Of a stretch of DNA of 64,000 nucleotides, positions 51,486-60,580 are shown piece after piece. Position numbers and translations under genes: made by a program. A model generated the notes under the pieces. The model was not told the origin of the DNA and searched no databases. It saw nothing but the letters and a program-made list of their open reading frames with translations. This stretch comes from Methylorubrum populi (GTDB lineage: Bacteria > Pseudomonadota > Alphaproteobacteria > Rhizobiales > Beijerinckiaceae): the NCBI GenBank assembly GCA_036946625.1, contig JAQIIU010000003.1, positions 569,961 to 633,960 of the forward strand. The letters run 5' to 3'. Numbering within the stretch: position 1 is the first letter of the stretch; each line of letters starts with the position of its first letter.

Positions 51486-52394
51486 TCAGCCCGGCGCGGG
51501 CCCCTGTCTATGGAACAGGGCGAGCCTGTCGAGCGGGCTCGTCACGGCCCGCACCGTCCGGGTGGCGCCCTTGGCGTAGAGGGCGGTGGTGTCGAGCCGG
51601 CTGTGCCCGAGCAGGACCTGGATGACGCGGATGTCGACGCCGTCCTCCAGGAGATGGGTGGCGAAGGAGTGGCGCAGGGTATGGGGACCGACGCGCTTGG
51701 AGATCCCGGCCGCGCGCGCCGTCTCGACGACGACGCGGTGAAGCTGGCGTGTGCTGATCGGCCGTGCCCAGTCCTGCCCGGGGAACAGCCAGCCCTGACG
51801 CTGCAGGACACCCTGCCGGTGGCCCTCGCTCCACCAGCGCCGCAGCAGGTCCAGGAGATCGGCCGACAGCATGGCATTGCGGTCGCGGCCGCCCTTGCCG
51901 CGTTCGATCCGCAGGATCATGCGGGTCGAGTCGATATCGCCGATCCTGAGTGCGGCGACCTCGGCCACGCGCAGGCCCGCGCCGTAGGCGAGCGACAGGG
52001 CGGCGAGATGCTTCAGGCAGACCGTGGCATCGAGCAGACGCCCGACCTCGTCGGCGCTCAGCACATCGGGCAGGGTGCGCGGCTGGTTGAGGCGGACCAG
52101 CCTGCGGGCGAGATCGGGGCGGTTGAGCGTGTGGACGAAGAAGAAGCGCAGGGCGGAGACGATGGCGTTCATCGTCGGCACGCCGAGGCCGACCTCCTGT
52201 TGAGCGATCTGGAAGCGGCGCAGGTCGTCGCCGGTCGCGGTATCGGGCGATCGCCGCAGGAAGGCAGCCAGCCGCCCGACGTCGCGGATGTAGTTGCGCT
52301 GCGTCGCCCGGGAGAACCGGCGCAGGGTCATATCGTCGATCAGGCGCTGACGCAGCGAGCCGCCGGCAGCGGCGGGAACGGCAAGGACGGTCAT
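51486..52394 (-). CDS. Tyrosine recombinase of the IS91-type unit, copy 2
   Basis: Identical product to 46639-47547 (302 residues with the complete R-H-R-H-Y set). Intact. Confidence 0.93.
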   Translation of the reverse strand: MTVLAVPAAAGGSLRQRLIDDMTLRRFSRATQRNYIRDVGRLAAFLRRSPDTATGDDLRRFQIAQQEVGLGVPTMNAIVSALRFFFVHTLNRPDLARRLVRLNQPRTLPDVLSADEVGRLLDATVCLKHLAALSLAYGAGLRVAEVAALRIGDIDSTRMILRIERGKGGRDRNAMLSADLLDLLRRWWSEGHRQGVLQRQGWLFPGQDWARPISTRQLHRVVVETARAAGISKRVGPHTLRHSFATHLLEDGVDIRVIQVLLGHSRLDTTALYAKGATRTVRAVTSPLDRLALFHRQGPAPG

Positions 52395-52680
52395 GGGATG
52401 GCTCCGCTCGAAGGAAGGGAGCCGGGATCGTCCGCCCGAGCTGGGCGCCCCTCAATCGGCGCAGGGCGTTCGGGTCAATCCGCCGACCTCGAAGCTGCCA
52501 CCCATCCCGCGCGAGCGGGTTCGTTCATCCACCCTAAGCCGCCGGTTAGGCCAGTACAGTTTGGGCGCACTTAAACCGAACCGATGGATCCCGGCTTGAA
52601 CGTCCGGTTTCGGCCGCAGCGCGGAAGCCCGCTTCCCACCCCTTTTTTGAGCCCTCCCGATGAGCGCCGGATTCCGCTCC

Positions 52681-53307
52681 CTACCGCACCCCCTCCGGCC
52701 GGTCCCCGGCGGCCCAGGCGAGGGCCTGTTCCAGGCGGTCGTTGCCCCAGAACAGCTCCCCGTCCTCGGTGAGGAAGCTCGGCGCGCCGTAGATGCCGCG
52801 GGAGCGCGCCTCCTCGCCGGCGACCTTGAGGCGGCCCTTGCTGGCCTCGGACGAGGCCGCCTTCAGGATCTGGGTGCCGTCGAGTCCGAGCCCGTCGAGG
52901 ATGCGTCCCACCGCCGCCGGCTCGGCGATCGAGCCGCCTCTCGAAAAACTCGTGGCGAACACCGCCCGGGTGAACGGCACCAGCCAGTCGTGATCGGCGC
53001 CGTAGACGGCGACGCGGGCGGCGCTCAGGGAATTCTGCGGGAACGGGTTCGGGCGCGTGACCGGCGGCAGCCCGAGCCGGGCGGCCTCGCGGTCGAGATC
53101 GCGCCACATGTTGCGGCCCTTGACCGGGTAGAGGGTGAAGGGCGAGTTGGTCCACCCCTGCGCCGCGAAGATCGGCCCGAGCAGGAAAGGGCGCCAGCGC
53201 AACGACACGCCGGCCGCCTCCGCCAGCGCCTCGATCCGCATCGCGGAGAGGTAGGAATAGGTCGAGGCGAAGTCGTACCAGAATTCCAGGGTCGGCCGCC
53301 GCGGCAT
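52681..53307 (-). CDS. 2-hydroxychromene-2-carboxylate isomerase family (DsbA fold)
   Basis: 208 residues: LEFWYDFASTYSYLSAMRIE with the Ser/FDFxSPYSY-type motif (here no CxxC), RWRPFLLGPIFAAQGW, FPQNSLSAARVAV and YGAPSFLTEDGELFWGNDRL. The family includes kappa-class glutathione transferases and HCCA isomerases; the glutathione-linked activity is inferred. The upstream frame is open but the start at MPRRPTLEF fits best. It lies next to the right end of the composite transposon. Confidence 0.85.
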   Translation of the reverse strand: MPRRPTLEFWYDFASTYSYLSAMRIEALAEAAGVSLRWRPFLLGPIFAAQGWTNSPFTLYPVKGRNMWRDLDREAARLGLPPVTRPNPFPQNSLSAARVAVYGADHDWLVPFTRAVFATSFSRGGSIAEPAAVGRILDGLGLDGTQILKAASSEASKGRLKVAGEEARSRGIYGAPSFLTEDGELFWGNDRLEQALAWAAGDRPEGVR

Positions 53308-53480
53308 TCGTCGGTTCTCCGGTCGTCGCGCCCGTCCTGCCGGTGACCCTACCGCCTTCGATGGCGCGCGCCGGAGCAGGACGGCTCGGAGACGGGGCAA
53401 CGGGCATGCCACCCCGCCGGTTGCGCGCCGCGCGCCTCCGCTGTTAATCCGCCTCGACCCTGTTGCCCGAGCCCGCCATC

Positions 53481-54722
53481 ATGTCCGACGCCTCCCCGAA
53501 CAAATCCGTCAAGAAGGTCGTGCTGGCCTATTCCGGCGGCCTCGACACCTCGATCATCCTGAAGTGGCTCCAGACCACCTACGGCTGCGAGGTGGTGACG
53601 TTCACCGCCGATCTCGGCCAGGGAGAGGAACTGGAACCGGCCCGCAGGAAGGCGGAGCTGCTCGGCATCAAGCCGGAGAACATCTTCATCGAGGATCTGC
53701 GCGAGGAATTCGTGCGCGACTACGTGTTCCCGATGTTCCGCGCCAACGCCGTCTACGAGGGCGTCTATCTGCTCGGCACCTCGATCGCCCGGCCGCTCAT
53801 CGCCAGGAAGCAGATCGAGATCGCGGAAGCGGTCGGGGCGGACGCCGTCTGTCACGGCGCCACCGGCAAGGGCAACGATCAGGTCCGGTTCGAACTCGGC
53901 TACTACGCGCTCAAGCCCGACGTGACGGTGATCGCCCCCTGGCGCGAATGGGACCTGCGCTCGCGCGAGCAACTGATCGCGTTCGCCGAACGGAACCAGA
54001 TCCCGATCGCCAAGGACAAGCGCGGCGAGAGCCCGTTCTCGGTCGACGCCAACCTCCTGCACGCCTCCTCCGAGGGCAAGGTGCTGGAGGATCCGGCTAC
54101 GGAAGTGCCGGATTACGTCTACTCGCGCACGCTCTCCCCCGAGGAGGCGCCGGACCGGCCGACCGTGATCGCCATCGGCTTCGAGCGGGGGGACGCCGTC
54201 TCGATCGACGGCGAACGCCTCTCGCCCGCGACCCTGCTGGCGAAGCTGAACGAACTGGGACGGGCCAACGGCATCGGCCGGCTCGATCTGGTCGAGAACC
54301 GCTTCGTCGGCATGAAGAGCCGCGGCATGTACGAGACGCCCGGCGGCACCATCCTGCTGCCGGCCCACCGCGCCATCGAATCGATCACGCTCGACCGCGG
54401 CGCGGCGCATCTCAAGGATCAGTTGATGCCGCAATACGCGGAGCTGATCTACAACGGCTTCTGGTTCTCGCCGGAGCGGGAGATGCTCCAGGCGCTGATC
54501 GACAGGAGCCAGGAGAAGGTGACCGGCACCGTGCGGCTCAAGCTCTACAAGGGCGGCGTCCACGTCATCGGCCGGGAGAGCCCGCACTCGCTCTACGACC
54601 AGGATCTCGTCACCTTCGAGGAGGGCGCCGTCGCCTACGACCACCGCGACGCGGCGGGCTTCATCAAGCTCAACGCGCTCCGGCTGCGGACGCTGGCGCA
54701 GCGGAAGAAGCGCGAGGGGTGA
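53481..54722 (+). CDS. argG: Argininosuccinate synthase
   Basis: Condenses citrulline and aspartate with ATP in arginine synthesis. 413 residues: [20 protein letters not shown] (ATP-binding PP-loop), [40 protein letters not shown] and [14 protein letters not shown]. Normal length. An alternative start lies six codons upstream. Its TGA is the first three bases of R copy 6. Confidence 0.95.
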   Translation: MSDASPNKSVKKVVLAYSGGLDTSIILKWLQTTYGCEVVTFTADLGQGEELEPARRKAELLGIKPENIFIEDLREEFVRDYVFPMFRANAVYEGVYLLGTSIARPLIARKQIEIAEAVGADAVCHGATGKGNDQVRFELGYYALKPDVTVIAPWREWDLRSREQLIAFAERNQIPIAKDKRGESPFSVDANLLHASSEGKVLEDPATEVPDYVYSRTLSPEEAPDRPTVIAIGFERGDAVSIDGERLSPATLLAKLNELGRANGIGRLDLVENRFVGMKSRGMYETPGGTILLPAHRAIESITLDRGAAHLKDQLMPQYAELIYNGFWFSPEREMLQALIDRSQEKVTGTVRLKLYKGGVHVIGRESPHSLYDQDLVTFEEGAVAYDHRDAAGFIKLNALRLRTLAQRKKREG

Positions 54723-54889
54723 GACGGCTTCCGGTTGCTGACTTCGGCCTCTCCTGCGTCATCGCGAGGCGAAGCCGTGGCGATCCAGGGCGCGCCCTGT
54801 CCGGACCTGTCGCGCCCTGGATCGCTTCGCGGCCGCTCGCGAGGACGGAGGGGGGCCAAACCCGAAGCGATCGATCGGAAACGGTATGA
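54720..54889. repeat. R repeat, copy 6
   Basis: 170 bp from TGAGACGG to GGTATGA, orientation as copy 1. Its first TGA is the argG stop. Confidence 0.85.
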
Positions 54890-54990
54890 GACGGCTTCCG
54901 ACGGTTCAGGCCCTGGGGTCCGGTTTCGCCGGATCGCAGGCGCCCGGTGATCGGACGCCGATGGCGACTCGTCCGTGAGCCTCGCGCCGC

Positions 54991-55070
54991 TGGATGGCTT
55001 CGGCTCCGCCTCGCGATGACGCGGAGGGCGTTCCACACCGTCCTTGCGAGCCGTCAGGCGAAGCCATCCA
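54991..55070. repeat. Imperfect palindrome related to R
   Basis: TGGATGGCTTCGGCTCCGCC ... CAGGCGAAGCCATCCA, 80 bp, resembling the core of the R family in a different arrangement. With R copy 6 it fills most of 54723-55204; no gene is seen there. Confidence 0.55.
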
Positions 55071-55204
55071 GGACCGCGACGCAAGACGGACGAGGCGTTC
55101 CAGGGGGGCGACACCATTCACCGGCCGTATCGGCCGAAGCCGCGCAATGATTTCATCCGACCGCGATCGATGGGCCGCCGCTTCATCGACGCGGCGGAAG
55201 CGGA

Positions 55205-55864
55205 TCATGCCGCTTCCCAGCCGCCCGCGCCCTGCCGGAACGGTCCCGGCCCGAGGTCGCCGTAGCGCAGAAAGATCTGCATGACCGGCTGCATCTCGCG
55301 GTGCAGGCGCTCCAGGCGGCTCTCCTGCGCATCCGACATCACGGCACGGCCGTCGGCGTCCTTCGCAGGCGGCTCGCCGAGATGGACCGCCATCTCCACC
55401 GTGTACCACGTCATGTCGCCGTAGGGCCGCTTCGGATCGACGCTCGGCACGTCGTACTCGTCGTCCCATTCGAGGCTCAGATGCGGCAGCAGCCGCAGAT
55501 GCGCGTCGGTCACTTCGAAGGTGATGTGCTCGGGCGTCTCGCCGGTGGCCGCGTCGCGGAACACGTCGAAGACGTCGGCCGAATCGAGCTTGGCCAGCGG
55601 GTTGTGGTACTGGTAGCGGCCGGGCTTGAGCACCGCGTTCCGCAGGAACGCGGCGAGGGCGTCGCCCATCGCCCGGTGTTCCTCGTCCGCGCCCTCGTCG
55701 TCGCCGGTGACGTTGAAGATGTCGCCGTCGCGGTCGGTGCTGCCGTAGGGCGCGTCGGGGTGGATCATCGGCGCGCCGGACTCGGCGCCGTTCCAGGCCA
55801 CCACCATCCGCCGGATCAGCGCGATGCGCTCCAGCGTCAGGTCGAAGGTGTCCGTCTCGCTCAT
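55205..55864 (-). CDS. Conserved-looking acidic protein of unknown function
   Basis: 219 residues, soluble, acidic: LERIALIRRMVVAWNGAESG, YGSTDRDGDIFNVTGDDEGA, LKPGRYQYHNPLAKLDSADV and DMTWYTVEMAVHLGEPP. Good coding character throughout but no family is recognised. It starts 100 bp from a hairpin array. Its last residues carry a Gly-rich tail. Confidence 0.65.
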   Translation of the reverse strand: MSETDTFDLTLERIALIRRMVVAWNGAESGAPMIHPDAPYGSTDRDGDIFNVTGDDEGADEEHRAMGDALAAFLRNAVLKPGRYQYHNPLAKLDSADVFDVFRDAATGETPEHITFEVTDAHLRLLPHLSLEWDDEYDVPSVDPKRPYGDMTWYTVEMAVHLGEPPAKDADGRAVMSDAQESRLERLHREMQPVMQIFLRYGDLGPGPFRQGAGGWEAA

Positions 55865-55965
55865 GTCGCCGGTCTGCCTCTCGCGCCGCCCGGAAGCCGG
55901 ATGTCCCGGGTTCCACGCTCAGTGGCGCGGCGCGCGGCTTCGCGCAAGCGGTGCGAGAGCTCAGG

Positions 55966-56137
55966 CCAGGGCAATCGCTTCAAGCGATTGCCCTGGGTTT
56001 TTTGCAAGCCTCAGACGCCGGCGCCCGCGTCCGCGGGCTCAGGCTTTCGCTCCGCTTGATGCTTTTCAGGACATCCGTCCTGAAAAGCCCGCTCCGCGCG
56101 GCGCTCTTCGCGCCGCGAAGCCGCTCATGCGGCTTCG
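55966..56137. repeat. Array of five consecutive hairpins
   Basis: Stems at 55966-55996 (15 bp, followed by GTTTTTTG), 56023-56038, 56061-56088 (12 bp), 56097-56117 and 56116-56137. The first has the form of a plus-strand rho-independent terminator, but no plus-strand gene precedes it. The array lies just beyond the gph stop (minus strand) and before the unknown gene. Confidence 0.7.
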
Positions 56138-56154
56138 AGCGATGGCCCTGGAAC

Positions 56155-56883
56155 TCAGGCCGCCGGCTTCACCGCCTCGCGGGCGACGAGGGCGGCGACC
56201 GCCTCGGGCAGGGCGTCGAAGTGGTCGATGACCCAATCGGGCCCGAGGTCGCGCATCGGCACCGGGGTGTAGCCGAAGGTGACGCCGACGACCGGGATGC
56301 CGGCGGCCCTGGCCGCGGCGACGTCGGCCTTCGAATCACCCACCATCACCGCGCGGGCGGGATCGCCCCCGGCGCGCTCGACGGTCGCGGTGATGTGGCG
56401 CGGGTCGGGCTTCGAGAAGGCGAAGGTCTCCTTGCCGACGATCGTTGCGAAGCGGCCGGCGATGCCGAGGGCCTCCAGCAGCGCCACGGCGTGGGACTCG
56501 ACCTTGTTGGTGCAGACCGCGAGGCGAAAACCCTCCGCCTCGAGCCGGTCGAGGGCGCCGACCACCCCGGGGAAGAGATGGGAATTGTCGGTGAGGTGGG
56601 CGCCGTAATGGGCGAGGAAATCCTGGAACAGCGTCTCCAGCCGCTCCGGCGTCAGGGGGGCGCCGGCGACCGCGAAGCCGCGCTGGATCAGGGCGCGGGC
56701 GCCGGCACCCAAGAGGTCGCGGGCCTGTTCCGGGGGCAGCGGCGCGTGACCCTCGCGGGCGAGGATGACGTTGAGGGTGCCGATCAGGTCGCCCGCGGTC
56801 TCGGCGAGGGTGCCGTCGAGATCGAACACGACGAGGGGGGGGCTGTGGGCGGTCATCGGCGTCCCGGCTGGTTCCATCGTCAA
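56155..56883 (-). CDS. gph: Phosphoglycolate phosphatase (HAD superfamily)
   Basis: Dephosphorylates 2-phosphoglycolate. 242 residues: HAD motif I VVFDLDGTLAETAGDLIGTL, motif II VCTNK, motif III KPDPRHI with Lys and motif IV MVGDSKADVAAARAAGIPVV. The cap domain lies between. A start nine codons inside (MTAHSPP) is equally possible. Substrate specificity rests on overall resemblance. Confidence 0.85.
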   Translation of the reverse strand: MTMEPAGTPMTAHSPPLVVFDLDGTLAETAGDLIGTLNVILAREGHAPLPPEQARDLLGAGARALIQRGFAVAGAPLTPERLETLFQDFLAHYGAHLTDNSHLFPGVVGALDRLEAEGFRLAVCTNKVESHAVALLEALGIAGRFATIVGKETFAFSKPDPRHITATVERAGGDPARAVMVGDSKADVAAARAAGIPVVGVTFGYTPVPMRDLGPDWVIDHFDALPEAVAALVAREAVKPAA

Positions 56884-57060
56884 GCTGGCTAGCGGTCGTG
56901 TCCCGCACGATCAACCCTGGCGGTTGACGCGCGGTTAGCGCAGGCCGCCGGTGTTGCTTCCCGGCCCAAGCTCCGCCACGGAGCGGGTGCTTGATCGCCG
57001 CCTCGCCGATTCGACGCCGCCCCGCCCCCTCCGTTCCGCAAGAAGACGAAATCCGCAGCC

Positions 57061-57558
57061 ATGCGCCTCACCCCGAGCCCGTCCCTCGCGCGCCTGTCCA
57101 CCCTTGCGGCCGTCGCCGCGCTCGCCGGCCTGCCGCAGGCCGCCCGCGCCGCCGGCCCCTACGAGTTCGTGGCGGCGCCCGCGGTCGACCTGAACCGGAT
57201 CTACCGGATCGACCGCTCCACCGGCGAAGTCACCTCGTGCCAGTACGGCCTGCGCGACGACAGCGTCGGCGTCACCCTGTGCTTCGCGGCCGGGGAGGGG
57301 GCCGGGCCGCAGGCGCCGGGCGAGTACGGTCTGATCGCCTCGCGCCATGCCCGCGAATCCGGGATCTACCGGGTCAATTACCGCACCGGTGAGACCAGCG
57401 CCTGCTACGTCCAGATCCGCCAGGAACTGGTGGTCTGCACCGAGCAGGCCGGCCCGCCTCCGGCCGGCACCGCGAGCGGGGCGGGCGCGGCCGCGACCGG
57501 CCCGGCCCCCGGCCGTGCCGGCCCGAGCGCCACGCCGCCGCAGGGGACGCGGCCCTGA
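57061..57558 (+). CDS. Small exported protein of unknown function
   Basis: 165 residues: signal peptide LARLSTLAAVAALAGLPQAA (ARA cleavage), then AVDLNRIYRIDRSTGEVTSC and SGIYRVNYRTGETSACYVQI, two similar YRxxxxTGExxxC units, and a low-complexity Pro/Ala/Gly tail. The two units suggest a duplicated beta motif with paired cysteines. Function not recognised. Confidence 0.65.
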   Translation: MRLTPSPSLARLSTLAAVAALAGLPQAARAAGPYEFVAAPAVDLNRIYRIDRSTGEVTSCQYGLRDDSVGVTLCFAAGEGAGPQAPGEYGLIASRHARESGIYRVNYRTGETSACYVQIRQELVVCTEQAGPPPAGTASGAGAAATGPAPGRAGPSATPPQGTRP

Positions 57559-57655
57559 GCCGAAGAGCGGCAAGTCCGGTGTCCGGCCGTGCCGATCCGC
57601 CCGTCCGCGCCTCCGTCGTCATTCCGGGGCGCTGATTAAGCGAACCCGGAACCCA

Positions 57656-57821
57656 TGATACGACTCCGGTCGATGCGTTCGGCCTGTGTGTCCTTGCGAG
57701 GCGAAGCCGTGGCCATCCAGGGCGCGCCCTTTCCGGACCTGTCGCGCCCTGGATCGCTTCGCGGCCGCTCGCGATGACGGAGGGGGGCCAAACCCGAAGC
57801 GATCGATCGGAAACGGTATGA
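57656..57821. repeat. R repeat, copy 7
   Basis: 166 bp from TGATACG to GGTATGA, orientation as copies 1 and 6. Intergenic, about 100 bp after a small gene and 190 bp before rpiA. Confidence 0.85.
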
Positions 57822-58009
57822 TCGGGCGAGGCCGGACTACCATCGGCATCGCGGCTGGATTCCGGAGCCGTGAACCCGCGTTCGGAACCCTAACCACCAC
57901 GCGTCCGGCTTTTGCCGCGGCCGGCAGGCGTGCTAGGGCCTGCCCTCCCCGATACCGCCAGATCCGACGGTCCGATGCAGCCGATGAACCCGCTTCCCGA
58001 GGTCGTTTC

Positions 58010-58720
58010 GTGAGCGCGCCGGATCTGAAACGGGCGGCGGCGGCGCGCGCCGTCACCCTGGTCGAGGACGGGATGCGCCTCGGCATCGGCACGGGCAGCA
58101 CCGCGGCGGCCCTCATCGTGCTGCTGGGCGAGCGGGTGCGCGCCGGGCTCGACGTCGTCGGGGTGCCGACCTCGGAGGCGACCCGCATCGCCTGCGAGCG
58201 CGAGGGCATCCGCCTCGCGACCCTGGAGGAACTGCCCGAACTCGATCTCACCATCGACGGCGCCGACGAGGTCGACGGCAGCCTGCGCCTGATCAAGGGC
58301 GGGGGCGCCGCCCTGCTGCGCGAAAAGATCGTCGCGGTGGCGAGCCGCCGCATGGTGGTGATCGCCGACGCGTGCAAGCGGGTCGAGACGCTGGGCGCCT
58401 TCCCGCTGCCGGTCGAGGTCAACCTGTTCGGCCTCGGCGCGACGACCCGCGCCGTCGAGGCGGCGGTGGCGCGGGCTGCTTGCGCGGGCGAGGTCGTGCG
58501 CCGGGTCGACGGCGCCGGCCGGCCCGTCCTCACCGATGGCGGCCACGCCCTCCTCGACCTGCGCCTCGGCCGCATCCCCGATCCGGAGGAGCTGTCCGCC
58601 CGGCTCTGGGCGGTGCCCGGCGTGGTCGAGCACGGCCTGTTCCTCGGTATCGCCGACGCGGCCATCCTCGCCGAGGACGCGGGCGGCGCGGCCGTGGTCA
58701 GCGTCCTCGGAAACCTCTGA
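58010..58720 (+). CDS. rpiA: Ribose-5-phosphate isomerase A
   Basis: Interconverts ribose-5-phosphate and ribulose-5-phosphate. 236 residues from a [23 protein letters not shown] (phosphate loop), [36 protein letters not shown] with catalytic Asp residues, [13 protein letters not shown] and PVEVNLFG. No ATG lies in frame at the expected place. Full length. Confidence 0.93.
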   Translation: MSAPDLKRAAAARAVTLVEDGMRLGIGTGSTAAALIVLLGERVRAGLDVVGVPTSEATRIACEREGIRLATLEELPELDLTIDGADEVDGSLRLIKGGGAALLREKIVAVASRRMVVIADACKRVETLGAFPLPVEVNLFGLGATTRAVEAAVARAACAGEVVRRVDGAGRPVLTDGGHALLDLRLGRIPDPEELSARLWAVPGVVEHGLFLGIADAAILAEDAGGAAVVSVLGNL

Positions 58721-58762
58721 TTTCCTCGTCCCGGTCTCCCATTCTTCCGGAGCTTCTCCCGC

Positions 58763-59359
58763 ATGTTCCCCCGTCTCGCCGCCCTGGGCGGTCCCGTTCT
58801 CGCGGCCCTGCTGGCGCAGGCCGCCCTGGCCCCTGCGGCGCTGGCGCAGCAGCCGGGCGCCAAGCCTCCGGCCGCCTCCTCGAAGCCGACCGCGAAGCCC
58901 GGCTCGGCGCCGCCCCAGGCCCCGGCGCCCGAGCCCGAGCCGAGCCCGTCCCACCTCGCGCTGGCGCGCGAGGTGATGCTGAGTTCCGGCATCGCCCGCT
59001 CGTTCGACGCGATCATCCCGACCATGGCCGAGCAGATCCGCAAGAACGCGGTGACGCGACCCGATCTCGCCAAGGATCTCGACGAGGTGCTGAAGAGCCT
59101 CGCGCCCGAGATGGACATGCAGAAGCAGCGGCTGATCACCATCGCCGCGCGGATCTACGCCAAGCGCCTCAGCGAGGATGAGCTGAAGGACATCGTCGCC
59201 TTCTTCCGCTCGTCCGCGGGCAAGCGTTACGTCGAGACCCAGCCGCAGATCCTCGACGACATGGTCGGCGCCATGCAGGACTGGACCCAGGAGGTCTCGG
59301 AATACATCATGGTCCGCACCCGCGCCGAGATGGGCAAGCGCGGCCACCAGCTCCAGTGA
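58763..59359 (+). CDS. DUF2059 exported protein
   Basis: 198 residues: signal peptide GPVLAALLAQAALAPAALAQ, a Pro/Ala linker, then LAREVMLSSGIARSFDAIIP and RIYAKRLSEDELKDIVAFFR, SSAGKRYVETQPQILDDM, the DUF2059 pattern. Family of periplasmic proteins of unknown role. Stop overlaps the next start (GTGA). Confidence 0.85.
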   Translation: MFPRLAALGGPVLAALLAQAALAPAALAQQPGAKPPAASSKPTAKPGSAPPQAPAPEPEPSPSHLALAREVMLSSGIARSFDAIIPTMAEQIRKNAVTRPDLAKDLDEVLKSLAPEMDMQKQRLITIAARIYAKRLSEDELKDIVAFFRSSAGKRYVETQPQILDDMVGAMQDWTQEVSEYIMVRTRAEMGKRGHQLQ

Positions 59360-60570
59360 TCGCCGGCCCCGCCGCGGCGGCGCGTCTCCACGCCGCCGGC
59401 ACGCTCGCGCTGGCGCTGGTCGCCCCGGCGATGGCGCTCGCCAACCGGTCGAGCCCGCTCGTCGTCGGCCTCGCCGCGCTGCTGTTCCTCGCCGGTGCCG
59501 TCGCCGAGCGCGGCGAGCGCACCGTCGACCTGCTCGCCCCCCTGCGCGGCCCGCTCGGCCTCGCCGCGCTGGCCTTCCTCGGCTGGTGCGCCGTCTCGCT
59601 GGCCTGGAGCCCGTTTCCCGGCCTGTGGGCCCGGGTGCTGACGGAGTTCCTGCCGACGCTGACCGCCGCCGCGATCCTCGCCCGGCTCGGCCCCTCCCGG
59701 CTGCCGCCGTGGGGTTTGCCGCTCGCCGCCTGTCTGCTCGCGCTCGCCTGCCTCTCCATCGCGGGGAGCCTCGCCCTCGGCCTCGCGCCGCAGGTCTGGC
59801 TCGGGCAGCGCGCGGCCCTGTTCATGTTCAACCGGCCGCTGCTGACGGTGCTGCTGCTGGCCGGGCCGCTCGCCGCCTTCCTCGCCCTGCGCGGGCAGGG
59901 AATCGCCGCCCTGGCCCTGCTGGCGGTCGCCGCCCTCGCGATCCTGCGCTCGATCAGCGGCGCGGCGGCGCTCGGGCTTCTCGCCGGTGGGCTGATGTTC
60001 GGTGTGGGGCGGTTCGCGCCGAAACCCGTCGCGCTCGGCCTCGCCGCATCCACCGTCGCGCTCGCCTTCGCCCTGGCGCCGGTCGAGGGCGATGTCCTCC
60101 ACCGCTTCATGCCGGAGGCGGCGCACGAGCGGCTGGTCCAGAGCTCGTCGCGGGCGCGGGTCGTCATCGCCCGGAGTTTTGGCGCGGCGGTACGCCAAGC
60201 GCCCTGGATCGGCTCGGGCTTCGGCATGGCGGCGCGCTTCCCCGAAGTGCCGGCGGCGGCCGCGCTGGAGCCGGAGAGGCGGGCGATGCTGGCCGTCGGC
60301 CACCCGCACAACAGCTTCCTCCAGATCTGGGCCGAACTCGGCCTCGTCGGCGCCGTCCTGGCGGCCCTCGTCGCGTTCCTGGCCCTGAGAGCGGCGGCAG
60401 CCCTGCCGCGGCTCCTGTTCGCCACCGCCCTCGGCCTCCTCGGGGCGGCGGTGGCGGTGATGTTCGTCGAGCACGGCGCGTGGCAGGGGTGGTGGACGGC
60501 GGGCTGCGGGGCCGCCATCACATGGCTGCGGGCGGCGGCCTACGCCCGGCCCGCGCACGAGAGTGCATGA
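59356..60570 (+). CDS. O-antigen ligase-like membrane protein
   Basis: 404 residues with about ten membrane helices and a long loop holding RARVVIARSFGAAVRQAPWI and GHPHNSFLQIWAELGLVGAV, the conserved HxHN(S)xxLxxxxExGxxG of Wzy/WaaL-type ligases and polymerases. Starts with a GTG overlapping the DUF2059 stop, so both are co-translated. Could join glycans to lipid or protein; the glycan is unknown. Confidence 0.8.
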   Translation: MIAGPAAAARLHAAGTLALALVAPAMALANRSSPLVVGLAALLFLAGAVAERGERTVDLLAPLRGPLGLAALAFLGWCAVSLAWSPFPGLWARVLTEFLPTLTAAAILARLGPSRLPPWGLPLAACLLALACLSIAGSLALGLAPQVWLGQRAALFMFNRPLLTVLLLAGPLAAFLALRGQGIAALALLAVAALAILRSISGAAALGLLAGGLMFGVGRFAPKPVALGLAASTVALAFALAPVEGDVLHRFMPEAAHERLVQSSSRARVVIARSFGAAVRQAPWIGSGFGMAARFPEVPAAAALEPERRAMLAVGHPHNSFLQIWAELGLVGAVLAALVAFLALRAAAALPRLLFATALGLLGAAVAVMFVEHGAWQGWWTAGCGAAITWLRAAAYARPAHESA

Positions 60571-60580
60571 ACGAGGGCGC

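Larger units (their letters stand above)
46499..52534. mobile_element. Composite transposon-like inverted structure with nucleotidyltransferase cargo
   Basis: Two identical 2573-bp units (46499-49071 and 49962-52534) in opposite orientation flank 890 bp. The outer flanks show no obvious target duplication. The unit genes have identical translated products in both copies. Confidence 0.9.
49962..52534 (-). mobile_element. IS91-type unit with tyrosine recombinase, copy 2 (inverted)
   Basis: Same length as copy 1 (2573 bp) and mirror-symmetric about 49516.5. Feature coordinates of both copies sum to 99033 throughout. Confidence 0.9.

Noticed and set aside
50504..51625. A 373-codon frame opposite the IS91 transposase, present in both arms
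   Set aside because: It is the perfect antisense of the transposase and has shadow composition.
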